Below, in pieces: positions 23,590 through 35,439 of a DNA stretch of 64,000 bases (positions within the stretch are counted from its first letter, which is position 1; every line of letters begins with the position of its first letter). Under the pieces are notes generated by a model. The model saw only the letters and a list, made by a program, of their open reading frames with translations, was not told where the DNA came from and searched no databases. This DNA comes from Delphinapterus leucas (Eukaryota; Chordata; Mammalia; Artiodactyla; Monodontidae). The position numbers were made by a program, and so were the translations under genes. The DNA is taken from contig NW_022098050.1 of the NCBI RefSeq assembly GCF_002288925.2, positions 980,977 through 1,044,976 on the forward strand, given 5' to 3'.

Positions 23590-24053
23590 TTACCTGTTTT
23601 GAGTCTTCTAATCCAGAATCATAGTATATTTCTTAATTCATTTAACTATTCTCTAATTTCCTTGTCAGTGTTCTCTAGTTTTAATTGCTGTGTTTTACAT
23701 ATCTTTTGTTCAATTCATTCCTAAGTATATGGTGATTTGGGGCACTATTGTAAATGCAATATTTTAAATTTTATTGTTCTTTGTATATTTCTACCCTGTG
23801 ACCTTGCTAAATTCTCTGACTTGTTTTCTAGTAGTTATTTGAAGATTGCTCAGGATTCTTCTATCAAACAATGATGTCATCTGCATATGGGCACAGTTTT
23901 TTTTCCCTTTAACATCTTTATGACTCATTTCTTTGCTATGGCTAGGGCCTCCAACACAAAGTTTCCTCCAACACAAAGTTTAAGACAAGTGGTGCAAGGG
24001 AATGTTGTTGTTCTATTTCTGAATTAGGGAAAAGCACTCATCCTTTCACCATT
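23590..24053 (-). mobile_element. Ancient L1M ORF2, left part (minus)
   Basis: Antisense remnant of an old L1 reverse transcriptase region: 'tttgttcaattcattcctaagtatatgg', 'gcactattgtaaatgcaat', 'tgtgaccttgctaaattctctgac', 'atgatgtcatctgcatatggg'. It is heavily diverged with no open frame. It continues at 24962 beyond a younger L1. Confidence 0.82.
23948..23981 (+). repeat. 17-bp tandem duplication
   Basis: Two identical copies of cctccaacacaaagttt, at 23948-23964 and 23965-23981, inside the ancient L1. Confidence 0.95.
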
Positions 24054-24220
24054 AAGTATGATGTGAGCCACTAATTATTACAAAAATGCATATCAAAACT
24101 ATAATGAGATATCACCTGACACCAGTCAGAATGGCCATCATCAAAAAGTTTACAAACAATAAATGCTGGAGAGGGTGTGGAGAAAAGGGAACCTTCCTAC
24201 ACTGTTAGTGGGAATGTAAA

Positions 24221-24511
24221 TTGGTACAGCCACTACGGAGAACAGTATGGAGGTTCCTTAAAAAACTAAAAATAGAACTAGCATATGACCCAGCAATCCT
24301 GCTACTGGGCATATATCCGGATAAAACCATAATTTTAAAATATACATGCCCCCCTATGTTCATAGCAGCACTATTTACAATAGCGAAGACATGGAACCAA
24401 CCTAAATGTTCATCGACAAATGAACGGATAAAGAAGATGTGGTATATACATACAACGGAATATTACTCAGCCATAAAAAAGAATGAAATAATGCTATTTG
24501 CAGCAACCTAG
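24221..24511 (+). pseudogene. L1 ORF2 C-terminal fragment
   Basis: Encodes the ORF2p tail with [43 protein letters not shown] and [10 protein letters not shown]. It ends early at a stop near 24511, within the locally rearranged stretch described in the findings. No enzymatic domain remains. Confidence 0.9.
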
Positions 24512-24787
24512 AGATTGCTAGGTTGGACCTAGAGATTGTTATACTAAGTAAAGTGAAACAAAGACAAATATCATATGATATCACTTATATGCGGAATCTA
24601 AAAAAAATGATACAAATAAACTTATTTACAAAACAGAAACAGACTCACAGACTTAGAAAACAAACTTATGGTTACCAAAGGGGAAAGGTGGGGGGGAGGG
24701 ATAAATTAGGAGTTTGGGATTAACATCTACACACTACTATATTTAAAATAGATAATCAACAAGGACCTACTGTATAGCACAGGAAAC

Positions 24788-24833
24788 TTTCCATTTAGGT
24801 TATTACAACTTTCTGTAATAACCTAAATGGAAA
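24788..24833 (+). repeat. Perfect inverted repeat, 20-bp arms
   Basis: Left arm 24788-24807, six-base loop 24808-24813, right arm 24814-24833; the arms are exact reverse complements. It lies in the L1 3' UTR. The right arm resembles the ordinary 3' UTR of related L1s (tgtaataacctaaatgg), so the left arm is probably the newcomer. Confidence 0.96.
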
Positions 24834-24961
24834 AATAATTTGAAAAAGAATATATATATGTATATGTATAGCTGAATCACTTTGCTGTACACCTAAAACT
24901 AATACAACATTGTTAATCAACTGTACTCCAATATAAAATAAAAAATAAAAAAGTATGATGT

Positions 24962-25999
24962 TAGCTGCAGGTTTTTCAGTTTTTATAGATGCCCTTTATC
25001 AAATTGAGAAAGTAGTCTTCTACTTATAGTTTGATGAGTACTTTTATCATGAATAGATATTCGTCTTTGTAAAATAATTTTTCTGCCTCTCTTGCAATGA
25101 AATTTTCTCCTTTGTTCTCTTAATATGCTTTTGAATTACATTAATTGATTATCTTAATAGTAAACAAAACTTACATTCTGGAGATAAACCCTATTTAGCC
25201 ATGATTTGTTATCTTTTTATATATTGCTGGGTTAGGTGTACTGATATTCTGTTTAGGATTTTGCATCTAAATTTGTAAGGGATATTGAGCCATAGTTTTC
25301 CTCTAATATTGTTGTGTGGCTGTGGCATGAAGGTAATGCTGGCCTCATAAAATGAGTATGGAAAGTGTTCCCTCACCCTCTATTTTCTTTAAGGTTTTGT
25401 GATTGGTATAATTGCTTTCTTAAATGTTCATTATGATTCAACAATGAAACCATCAGAGCCTGGAGTTTTCTTACTGGGAAGATTGTTAACTATAAATTCA
25501 AATTCAATAGTACATAGATATAGCATTATTCAGGTTATCTATGTATTCTTGACTGAGTTTGGTAGCTTGAATCTTTCAAGAAATTTGTCCATTTCATCTC
25601 AGTTTTATAATTTGTTTGCATAAAGTTGTTCATGATATTCTCTTATTATTCTTTTAATGTCTGTAGGATCTGCAGTGATATCCATTTTTCCATTCATGAT
25701 GCTGGTGATTTGCATTCTATCTTTTTAAATTCTTGATCCGTATAGCTAGAAGTTGTGAATTTCGTTCATCTTTCCCCAAAACCAGATTTTGACTTTATTA
25801 CCTCTATTATTTAATGTTTTATAATCTTTTGATTGCTACACACACCTTTACTATTTTCATTTTTCTAATGGTTTGGGGCTGACTTTTTCTTGTTTTTCTA
25901 CTTTCTTGAGATGGAATCTTAGTTCAAGGAATTTAGACCTCACTTCTTTACTAAAAAATGTGTTTCAAGCTATTAAATTTCCTCTTAGCACTCTTTCGG

Positions 26000-26037
<38 letters not shown>

Positions 26038-26830
26038 ATGTGCGTGTGTGTGTGGTGCGGGTTACCTAGATGTCTTCTTATTGATTTCTAATTAAATTAT
26101 GTTGTTAAAGAATATACTTTCAATATATTTAAGTTTTGAGGCTCTTTTTATGGCTCAGCATACGGTTTATCTTTGTGAATTTACATTATGCATTTGAAAA
26201 AAAATTGTATATCCTGCAGTAGTCTGGTGTAGTGTTCTATAAATATAAATTAAGTCACAGTGGCTTATAGTATTGTTCCAAATATCCATAATTTAACTAA
26301 ATTTTGACTAGTTATTCTGTGGGGTTTTTTTGAGAAAACGAGTTAAAACCTCCTTACATGGAAGTATCTTTTTTTTCTCCTTAGTGTTCTCAATTTTTAT
26401 TTTATTTATTTTGAGGCTCTGTAATTAGGCACATACACATTTATAACTGTTATGTCTTCCTGATAAATTGATCATTATATCTTTATGAAATATCCCTTTT
26501 TGCTTCTGGGAACAAGCTTTGTTTCAAAGCCTATTTTATCTAATATTAATATTACAGTTCCAGGCATCTTAGATTTACTCTGCATGATATATCTTTTCCT
26601 TTTTATTTATTTAAAATCTATCTTTTATTTATATTTAAGGTGTATTTCTTACAAAGAGTGTATAGCTGGGTCTTGCTTTTTGTCCAATCAAATAATATAT
26701 GCTTTTACTTGGAATATTTATCTAATTAACATATTTCCATCATTTGGCCCATCTCAGGATTGGCATCTGTCGATAGCCTTTTCCTTTAAAGTTGGATCTA
26801 AACTTCCTGGCTCTTCATATGTCAAATAAT
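24962..26830 (-). mobile_element. Ancient L1M ORF2, right part (minus)
   Basis: Continuation of the antisense L1: 'ctggcctcataaaatgag', 'ccatcagagcctggagttttc', 'ttgtccatttcatc', 'gatggaatcttagttcaagg', 'tttcaaagcctattttatctaatattaatat', 'aaagttggatctaaac', which together span reverse transcriptase to endonuclease in reverse. No frame is maintained. A GT microsatellite at 26001-26035 lies inside. Confidence 0.85.
26001..26054 (+). repeat. (GT)n microsatellite
   Basis: About 17 GT units uninterrupted at 26001-26035, then a shorter imperfect GT stretch to 26054. Likely length-polymorphic. Confidence 0.97.
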
Positions 26831-27469
26831 TTTGGATTATATCATGGCCATTACGAAAATCAGATTTTGGACACTCCGGATTCTATTACTCTGAAGAGTA
26901 GTGATATGTTTTTTTTTTTCTTTTAGTAGGTAGTTTACTTGGCTAGACCCAAAGTGAAAAGTGCCCTGGCTGAAGGGAAAAGTGGCTCAGGTTTCAATTC
27001 TATTCTTTTAGCCTAAGGTGAAAACTGTTTCTAGTTTGCCCTATCCATGCATGTTTTACAGGTTTGGGCTGAATTTAAACACAAAATTTAAGGTTTCCCT
27101 TCTCTGGATCTCTCCTTTCCAGGGTTCCTTGCCGACTCTCCTACCAGAAAAGCTTCAGATTTACTATAGGAGTTTTAGCTGCTCCAATGTGCCACGACTG
27201 GTATTACTCTCAGACAAAGCTGTAGAAAACAGGGAATTCACTCTGTGCTGGTCATTTGGTCCAAGTTTTGATTCCCCTTTACAAATCTGTTTGTATTTGT
27301 GCAGTTCCCAGGGCTCCAGGTATTTTGATTTATTTGTTTGTTTCCTTTTGTCTAAAATTCATAGCTGAGTTTATGGAATGATCAGCATATTAGTCTCTTA
27401 CGCCTCCATACCAGAAACAGAAACCTCTAGTGGAAGCTTTAAAATAGATAATTATCTGTTTCTATAAAG
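26831..27469. other. Unclassified, possibly old repeat
   Basis: About 640 bp following the ancient L1, including 'ttttggattatatcatggcc' and 'ttttagtaggtagtttacttggctagaccc', which look like a repeated-family sequence, but I cannot name it. An open frame at 27018-27368 shows no protein features. Confidence 0.4.
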
Positions 27470-28400
27470 GCAGACTGCATTCACTTGGAATTAAGTGAAG
27501 ATATAGGCCCCAGCAAGGCGGAGCCATCAGAATATGTGCATAAAGAGTTCTGTCTTGGTCAAATTAACAGTGAGATGCCTATTTATGATCCAAGGAGATA
27601 TGCTGAGGCAGTTAGATAGGTGTCTGAAATTGGAGGAAGAAGTCTGAGTTGGAAATATAATTCTTAGAATCATCAGTGCATAGAATATATGGTATTTAAA
27701 TTCATGATCCTGGATGAAATTATGAAGGAAATAATTGTAGATAAAGGTCTGAGGACTGAATCTTGGAGTACACTTCCGAGTTGAGGAGTCATAAAAATAA
27801 GGAGGAACCAGGAAAGGTGACTGAGTATAGAATAACTGGCCTGTAAGGTATTAGGAGAATCAAATAAATGTTCCAAGAAAATTGGATTAAAAGATATGTC
27901 AAAGGTTGCTAATGAATGAAATAAGATGAGGACTAAAAACTGGCCAGTGAAACTGGAATCATGTACATTATTGATGACCTTAAAAGAGCAGTTTGTAGGG
28001 CTTCCCTGGTGGCGCAGTGGTTGAGAGTCCGCCTGCCGATGCAGGGGACACGGGTTCGTGCCCCGGTCCGGGAAGATCCCACACCACATGCCACGGAGCG
28101 GCTGGGCCCATGAGCCATGGCCGCTGAGCCTGTGCGTCCGGAGCCTGTGCTCCGCAACGGGAGAGGCCACAACAGTGAGAGGCCCGCGTACCGCAAAAAA
28201 AAAAAAAGAGCAGTTTGTATAAAATGGTTGAAACAAACTCTTCAGTGGATTCAAGAAAAAATGGACAAGAAAAGGTAGAAACAATTAGGATATGTACAAG
28301 CTTTTTGAGGATATTTTCTGTAAAGGGAAGTAGAGAAATGGGAGAGTAATTAAAGGAGTAAAAGAGAGTCAGGAGATTTATCACTTTTAATGAGAAATAT
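27470..28400 (-). mobile_element. L2 LINE ORF2 remnant, minus strand
   Basis: On the minus strand, reverse transcriptase relics of an L2 element: YSPISLLPFTENILKKLVHI and, further on, LSWFLLIFMTPQLGSVLQDS-like text in broken frames; on the plus strand this reads 'ccaaggagatatgctgaggcagttagat', 'gtctgaggactgaatcttggagtacac' and 'aaggttgctaatgaatgaaataagatgagg'. A young SINE (27998-28204) interrupts it. Ancient and non-functional. Confidence 0.85.
27998..28204 (+). mobile_element. CHR-type SINE inside an L2
   Basis: Short young copy with a 15-bp TSD (aaagagcagtttgta) at 27983-27997 and 28205-28219. It has a private small insertion: 'cccacaccacatgcc' instead of 'cccacatgcc' at about 28078-28090. 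Confidence 0.97.
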
Positions 28401-28469
28401 ATTACAGAATGTTTATTTGCTAATTGGAATAATTTAACCAAGAGGAAAAAAATATTGAGGATGTCAGAC

Positions 28470-28690
28470 ATCAGTTGGAAAACATTTTCTCTAAAGAACC
28501 AGATACTAAATATTTTAGACTTTCTGGGCCATATGGTCTCTTTCACAGAGACTAAGTTCTGTAATTATAGCACAAAAGTAGTCATAGATAATATGTGAGT
28601 GGCCATAGCTGTGTTCCAATAAAACTTTATTAACTAACAGATGAAAGGCAGAATTTGGATTGCAGGTCATAGCTTACTGGCACCTGATAC
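28470..28690 (+). mobile_element. hAT-Charlie-type element
   Basis: Recognisable body of a common old mammalian hAT: 'ccagatactaaatattttagactttctgggccatatgg', 'gtggccatagctgtgttccaataaaactttatt', 'ggattgcaggtcatagctta'. Ends are diverged (catcagttggaaaac ... gcttactggcacctga), no coding sequence. Confidence 0.78.
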
Positions 28691-28791
28691 AGGAGAAAAA
28701 GGATAATATAAAAAATTAAGTTCTTGTGTAGGCAAGCCTTGACGGGATCCAGTGTTCAAGTATATAGACTACCATTGGATAAACACAGAGA

Positions 28792-29080
28792 GGACTTCCC
28801 TTGTAGCACAGTGGTTAAGAATCCGCCTGCCAATGCAAGGGACATGGGTTCGAGCCCTGGTCCAGGAAGATTCCACATGCCGTGGGGCAACTAAGCCTGT
28901 GTGCCACAACTACTGAGCCTGTGCTCTTGAGCCCGTGCTCTGCAACAAGAGAATCTACCGCAATGAGAAGCCCACGCACCGCAACAAAGAGTAGCCCCCA
29001 CTCGCCGCAACTAGAGAAAAAAGCTCGTGTGCAAAGACCCAATGCAGCCAAAAAGAAATAAAAATTAATTAATTAAAAAA
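28792..29080 (+). mobile_element. Longer CHR-type SINE
   Basis: Starts ggacttcccttgtagcacagtgg and continues through the extended body to 'gcaaagacccaatgcagcc' and an A/T-rich tail. B-box-like gggttcgagccc is intact. It is more diverged than the short copies. No convincing TSD was found. Confidence 0.93.
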
Positions 29081-29090
29081 AAGAGAAAAT

Positions 29091-30947
29091 TCATTCATAC
29101 TGATAGCATGTAAAGTGAAATATGGGTTTTGATGAGGTTAGAATGGAAGATCATGGTTGTAGAAGCATGTATAGAACTTCTCTGATTGTTTCTATTTTCC
29201 CATGTTAGGAAATGTTAAATCATCCACCTGACCTTAATTATCAAATGTCTCTGAATTGAACATCTTCACCTTTATCTACCCCAATCACACCCCCTGCTAC
29301 CATTAACAGAACTACTATTTTCTCCTTGAAAATGTCTTTTCTCTACCTATAAGGCTGTTAATCATGAATATGGCTTTATCAAAATAATAAATGAATACCT
29401 GCGGGTCATTCTACCCTTTTCTCCACATCTAAGCTCAAATTTCCTCTGTATTAGTTTCAATGTTAAGCAGGGAATAACTAGTGGCAAACATGGCCAGTGG
29501 CAGGTACGTCTGACTTACATCATCATTACAGAAAGTGTTTTAAAAAATTAATGCCTCTTTCTTCCTACCTCAAAAAGAAGTCAAGGCTGGAGATAAGCGG
29601 TTTATCCTGAGGCATGGTGATGGAGCATGCATATTTCTTGCTTGGGTCCTGTGACCCCCGTATGTAATGTTAGCTGATATCAGCTGATTTTTTTTGGCAT
29701 ACGCTTCACACATGCTAATTGATGTATATGCTAATTTTAATTGATTAAAGGAATCTATATCTACTTTGATATTGACATTTATTTGTATTTCAGTGAAACG
29801 ACACAGTCATTTGGGCCATCTCTGGCCTGGAAAACTATTAAATGCCTGAGTAGTCAAAGGGAAACATCGATGGTAATCCAGTGATGGTATTTAATGCAAT
29901 AAATGTGTTAAAACTATACTTTTCCAGAGTTTGTTTTCTCCTGGAAAGCAAATTCATTTTATGCTAAGGGAAAGAAAGGAAAATGAAAATGATGCCTTTT
30001 AATGGGTTCTCCCATAAGCTTATTCATTAAGTATTTAAAAAGATACATTGGTCTAAGAAATCAAGCTGTTGGAATTATTTTTAACCCTTTATTGTACAAA
30101 GCAGATTCTAAATATATGCTAATCCATTGCTTTTCCCCCCTTGAGACTGTTTTAAAGTATGCCTAGCACTTCTTTCTCCTAAATTTACATATCCTAAGAA
30201 GACAAAGGAGCATGCTTAGCAATTCCTTTCCTAGCCATTTGTTTTCAATTCCAAAGAAGTTTTCTCTATGCTCAGTTTAGTAGGGAACTGTTTATTTCTA
30301 TTGTATAAAATGACTGTATTTCAACATCACTAAGATTTAGAAAGAATTTTATTTTGTTGAAGGAGTACTTTTTTGGCAGCCAACGTTATTACAGAAGGTG
30401 CTGTAAACTATGGAGATTGCAAAAGTAATAGCAGTGAGGGTGCAGATAGTTGAGAAAATCATGTTTTCTGAGAGACGGAATATATTGACAAGTGCTTTCC
30501 AACCGGCCCATCTTCCCTACTCCTCGAAATTTTGAAGTAATTGCAAATGTTGGTGCCCTGGATTCTATTGGGTTTGAGGCCATATTACCTCAGTCTCATG
30601 GATAAAAAGCCTTCAGCCACCTTATAAAACATGTTTAAAGTAGAAAAACAAAGATAAAATAAAAAAAAAAACTTCAAAGGCATATATTTCTGGGTAGAGG
30701 CAGAGTTTTCTGAAAATACCTCCTCACCTGCATACTGGGGACTTAAAATGCTTTTACTGTGGCAACAATATATTTTTACCTCCACAAGGCATGATGCTCC
30801 ATAATTCCTAAGAAAATAACATATATGGGGGGAAATGGGAGTCATAAGTAACTAATGTCAGATCTACTCTTGATATCAGGAGTAGAATTTGTAAAAAGTA
30901 ATAAAGCGTCAAGGCACTTTAACTCAATGGTTAAGAGTACAGATGCA
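29091..30947. other. Unique AT-rich DNA, no gene seen
   Basis: About 1.9 kb with no supported gene or repeat family. Small A-runs (for example 30659-30671) are present; open frames at 30389-30845 on the minus strand lack protein features. Confidence 0.5.
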
Positions 30948-31603
30948 TATACCCTGAGAAAACCACAATTCAAAACGAGTCATGTACCACAATGTTCATT
31001 GCAGCTCAATTTACAATAGCCAGACATGGAAGCAACCTAAGTGCCCATCAACAGATGAATAGATAAAGAAGATGTGGCTCATATATACAATGGAATATTA
31101 CTCAGCCATAAAAAGGAATGAAACTGAGTTATTTGTAGTGAGGTGGATGGACCTAGAGTCTGTCATACAGAGTGAAGTAAGTCAGAAAGAGAAAAACAAA
31201 TACCGTATGCTAACACATATATATGGAATTTAAGAAAAAAAATGTCATGAAGAACCTAGGGGCAAGACGGGAACAAAGACACAGACCTACTAGAAAATGG
31301 ACTTGAGGATATGGGGAGGGGGAAGGGTAAGCTGGGACAAAGTGAGAGAGTGGCATGGACATATATACACTACCAAATGTAAAATAGATAGCTAGTGGGA
31401 AGTGGCCGTATAGCACAGGGAAATCACCTCGGTGCTTTGTGACCACATAGAGGGGTGGGATAGGGAGGGAGATGCAAGAGGGAAGAGATATGGGGACATA
31501 TGTGTATGTATAACTGATTCACTTTGTTATAAAGCAGAAACTGACACACCATTGTAAAGCAATTATACTCTAATAAAGATGTTAAAAAAAGACAAAAAAA
31601 ATC
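30948..31603 (+). mobile_element. 5'-truncated L1, end of ORF2 and 3' UTR
   Basis: Begins within the ORF2 tail (a GIYPEKT-like 'atataccctgagaaaacc'), runs through 'tggaatattactcagccataaaaagg' and 'gagtgaagtaagtcagaaagag', then a 3' UTR ending 'aattatactctaataaagatgtt' with an A-rich tail. The 3' UTR is the same lineage as 10242-10613 and 13154-13366. It includes a G-rich stretch at 31313-31336. TSD not resolved. Confidence 0.94.
31313..31336 (+). other. G-quadruplex-type motif in L1 3' UTR
   Basis: Four G-runs (4, 5, 3 and 3 G) with loops of 1, 2 and 6 bases. L1 3' UTRs of primates are known to carry G-rich polypurine tracts at a comparable place; here the pattern is seen directly, folding is inferred. 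Confidence 0.75.
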
Positions 31604-31699
31604 AATATACATCTTCTACATAAACAAAATCCATGTAAAAATCAAATAAAAAGACTCTATAAAACAGCAACAGCAAAAAGAATATATAGAGAAATAAAT

Positions 31700-33370
31700 C
31701 TAAAATGAAACTCAGACGTTTTCTGAAGGACTGAAATTGAGTTGAACAAATGGAAAAATATATACCATGCTTTAGCTAGGAAGATTCAACAAAAAAAAGA
31801 TGTCCATTCCTCTTAAAGTGAATTTGTATAACATTTATAAATAACAAATTAATGTAATCTCTAGTACTAACAGTTTTGTTGCTATGTTTGTTTTGTTTTC
31901 TAAAATTAAGCAACTATGGTTAAAAGTTTATTTGAGAAAAGAAGTGGGCAAAAATAGATAGTAAAACATTGTTAAAAATCAATTAAGGGATACTAGCCTT
32001 ATTAAATTAAAGTATATCATAAGATCTTAATAATTAAAACCATGTTATATTTGTATATAAATAGAGAAAGCAATGGAATAGGATGAAAAGTTCAGAAATA
32101 GACTGGAATAAATATGGAAATTAGTATATGATAAAGATGGCATCTAAAAAATCAGTTGGTAAAAGTGAATTTTTAAAATATACCTTGTTTGGACAACTGG
32201 GAGCCAATTAGAGGGGAAAAGATAATCTTTAGTTCTATATCTCACAAAATACACCAGAATTAACTCCAATTGTATGACAGATTTAAGCGGGGAAAAAGAA
32301 ACCCCTCAAGTATCAGAAGTAAATATAGGTGCATTTTTTATAAGTCTGTAGTTGGGTAGTACTTTCTAACAAAAAAGTCAAAATCCAGAAGGCATAAATG
32401 AAAAGAGTAATAAGAAATTTTACTAAATTATTTTAAAAATCATAAGCAAAGTCAAAAGACAAATGAAAAATACTGAAACATCTTTACAGTTTGTACCACA
32501 GACAAAAGACCAACCTCCTTAAGATATAAAAATCTTCTAGAAATCAAGGATAATAAGACAAACAATTCAATAGAAAAATTAGCAAGGAACATGAAATGGC
32601 AATTCTCAGAAAGACAAATACAAATGGTCTTTAAACAAAGAAAACGGTTTTCTGATTTTTCACTTATAGTAAAAGAAATGAAAACACACACTACAGAGTT
32701 GCTTTTTCTCACTTATCATATCCCAAAATCGTTTAAAAAATGTGGTTGGTGAGGCTGTGGGAAAACATTCTAATACATTGCTGGTGAGAGTGATAAATGG
32801 TGTAATTCCTATTCAGGGAAACTGAGATTATTTACCAAAATATGACTACAATTATCCTTTGACCCATGATATCTACTTTTGGGTATTTGTCCTACAAAAA
32901 TGCATTCTAAAATGATATATGAACGAGGTTACTCATCAAGGCAGTGTAACAGTAAACAACTGGAAACAAACTGTGTGTATATTGATGGGAAATTGATTAA
33001 ATAACCCAGGCTACATCTATACAATGGAATATTATACATCTATAAAAAGAATGAGTATAGTCTTTATGAGCAAGATAGAGTGATCTCCAATAAAACTTTA
33101 AAGTAAAAAAAAACAAGATGAAATACTGTATATGCTACCTATTTTCTATGACATGAAGCTAGTGAATGTATCTTCATATTTGGATATATTTGCATAAAAT
33201 ACTGAGAAAATAAGAAAATCTAATAAAAATATTTATCAGTAAAGTGGAGTGGAATGGAATGGAGGGTTGGGATAGTAAGAAGACTTCTGAACATGTATTT
33301 TATATTCTTTTGATTTTTGAATCATGTACACATCTTACCTATTCAAAAATCTTTTAATGTTAAAAATGAT
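31700..33370 (+). mobile_element. Ancient L1M, ORF2 end and 3' UTR
   Basis: Sense remnant with 'tggaaaaatatataccatgctttagctaggaagattcaac', 'agcaatggaataggatgaaaagttcagaaatagac', 'tagtatatgataaagatggc', 'ggtgaggctgtgggaaaacattctaatacattgc', 'tacaatggaatattatac'. No reading frame survives. It lies right after the younger L1 at 30948-31603, which may have inserted at its edge. Confidence 0.85.
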
Positions 33371-35430
33371 CAATAGGAGTATCTTCCTGCTCTCTACATT
33401 TGAAGTACACTTTAAATAATAGTTTAAATTTATTTTTCTACTTTATTTTGAATCGTATAGTTACATGTGGAAAAAATTTTGTTAGATAATTTGGTATTAC
33501 AGGATTTACATGTCTCCCAAATATAAGACAAAAATGTTCTATTAATGATTGCCTCTACCTCTTTGTGAGGAACAATGTTCCTTGTTTATTTCACACATCA
33601 CTGAAGACTGGGATAAACTACTGGGAAACTGAATTTGTAACAGTTTGGAATACAGAAATTGTTTAATTTTCTGCTAGGAAGAACAAGGAAAAAAATTTTT
33701 TTACTCCAGCTGTAATTGCAGTATAATTCAGTGGGTTACTGTCTACTAACTTTCCTGGAATATATTAAATTCATCAGGCAACATAAAAGCAGGTTATAAA
33801 AATCCATTTTGTTAATTCACTTTTTAAAATACAAAAAATCTAAGCATGTTGAGTTCTTCACTGCTACACAATGGATTCTCCAAATAACACAACTATATTC
33901 ATGCTTATTTACATGATAGATAGTTGCCTGATTTTTAACTAAATACAGTTGATTGGCTTGCATATTCTCGGTATATTTCTATTTTAAATTAATCCATCTC
34001 ACATACGCTTTAAAATGGGAGAGAAACAAGTATTATTTCAGCCAGAAGAAACTGTCTTGGAAATAAATAAGTGTATACACGCTGTTTCTGAGAAAATGGA
34101 TTAATACCTTGCATATCTAAACATATTTAACACTAAGTAACTATTAAGGAAAAGAAATAAAATATTAATGTTGTTACAGGATTCAAATCAAATATTGCAT
34201 TCAGATTCCATGTTTGCAATTCTATATTAAAAAAAAATAAGAGACATGATAATAAATTGTAGCACATGCTAATTGTAGGATGGAAGACTTCATCCAAAAA
34301 GACAAACTTCACAGATCAAGTCAGAATCTTTAGCTGAATCTTTCAGTAGCCCTTCAAGATTCATCCCTAGTGACAGTTAAATTTGTAAAATGCAGGAAAA
34401 CAAAATCAAATACTAAGCTCATTTCCAAAGGATGTGCAAACTGTCTAAGGGATGCATTCCCCTTCTAAAATACTTCAAATGACTTAAGTATTAAGATAAA
34501 GGCTCAGATCAGCAATCGCCAAGTGGAGACTGCACTAAGAGTTAATAGCAGATAGGATTGAAAATTTTGTTTTTCTCCACCCAAGAACAGAGTTATTTGC
34601 AATAATTATAAATAATAAATTTGACCCACCAACTAGAGATGTAGCATTTTAAAAAGGTAATATATTTATGTTTTAACTTTTTATTTTCAGATTTTATGTT
34701 TTATAAAGGTCTAGATGAGCCCAATATGTGGTTGGAAATTGTAAAAGTAAAGATCATACACTGCATTTTAAATGCCACTGAATAAACACACATGCACACA
34801 CACATACACCTGGCTAGTTTTACAGAGAGAATAATGTAACTTGTAATTTAAAATTATTATAAATGAACTAAATTTAATGTTAATACATAAATATCTAGGA
34901 ATACTTCTAAAGTATATTATAAAATTGCTCACAATAAGAAATAAGTTAATCTTTTAAGTGTAAATACATAAGATAAACAAAGTAAATATATATATATATA
35001 ATATATAAATCAGAACCTTTGTTAAAAAACAAAATACTGCAAATGCAAATGTCCTTTCCATCAATAATGTAGTTATCTTTGAAAAGAACAAGAGGAATGA
35101 GTTAGCAGCCCATCTTAGTGATTCTGTACTATCTAAATCAATATAGCACTACCCTCTGCTTGTGTACCCTATTCAGTCTAACCAAAGCTTGGTAACTTAT
35201 ATATCACAACATAGACCAGAGGCCACCCTCTATTATCATGTTTCAGCTCGCCTTAGGGCATTCTTCTGCATTCCCTCTCTCCATAATAAATTTTCTCAGA
35301 GGCAGCTAAGCAATTATTTTCTCTCTTATCAGTTCTCATGACCTCTGACTCTCCTCTTAATCTGAATCAGTTCTTAACAACCCTTTCTTTTTCCAGACTA
35401 ATTCACAGTCCTACTTAAGATCAAATATTA
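33371..35430. other. Unique AT-rich DNA, no gene seen
   Basis: About 2 kb with no supported gene. A short CA-rich patch lies at 34786-34808 and an AT run at 34987-35008. Confidence 0.5.
34987..35008 (+). repeat. (TA)n short run
   Basis: Alternating TA of about 22 bp with one break. Confidence 0.9.
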
Positions 35431-35439
35431 CGTAGTCCC

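Larger units (their letters stand above)
24065..24950 (+). mobile_element. 5'-truncated L1 inside an older L1
   Basis: Sense L1: end of ORF2 (from a HLTPVR-like segment through CGEKGTFLH and a 96-codon frame at 24221-24511), a 3' UTR ending in 'cactttgctgtacacctaaaac', and an A-rich tail (24931-24950). TSD aagtatgatgt at 24054-24064 and 24951-24961 shows it split an ancient antisense L1. Its 3' UTR differs from both other young L1 lineages in this window. It carries two unusual local rearrangements (24503-24540 and 24788-24833). Confidence 0.94.

Noticed and set aside
27018..27368. 116-codon frame
   Set aside because: No domain, signal or conserved motif; sits next to old repeat sequence and looks like chance.
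30948..33370. A single continuous L1
   Set aside because: The left part is nearly intact with its own 3' UTR and A-tail, while the right part is strongly decayed with its own ORF2 end; these are two elements of very different age.
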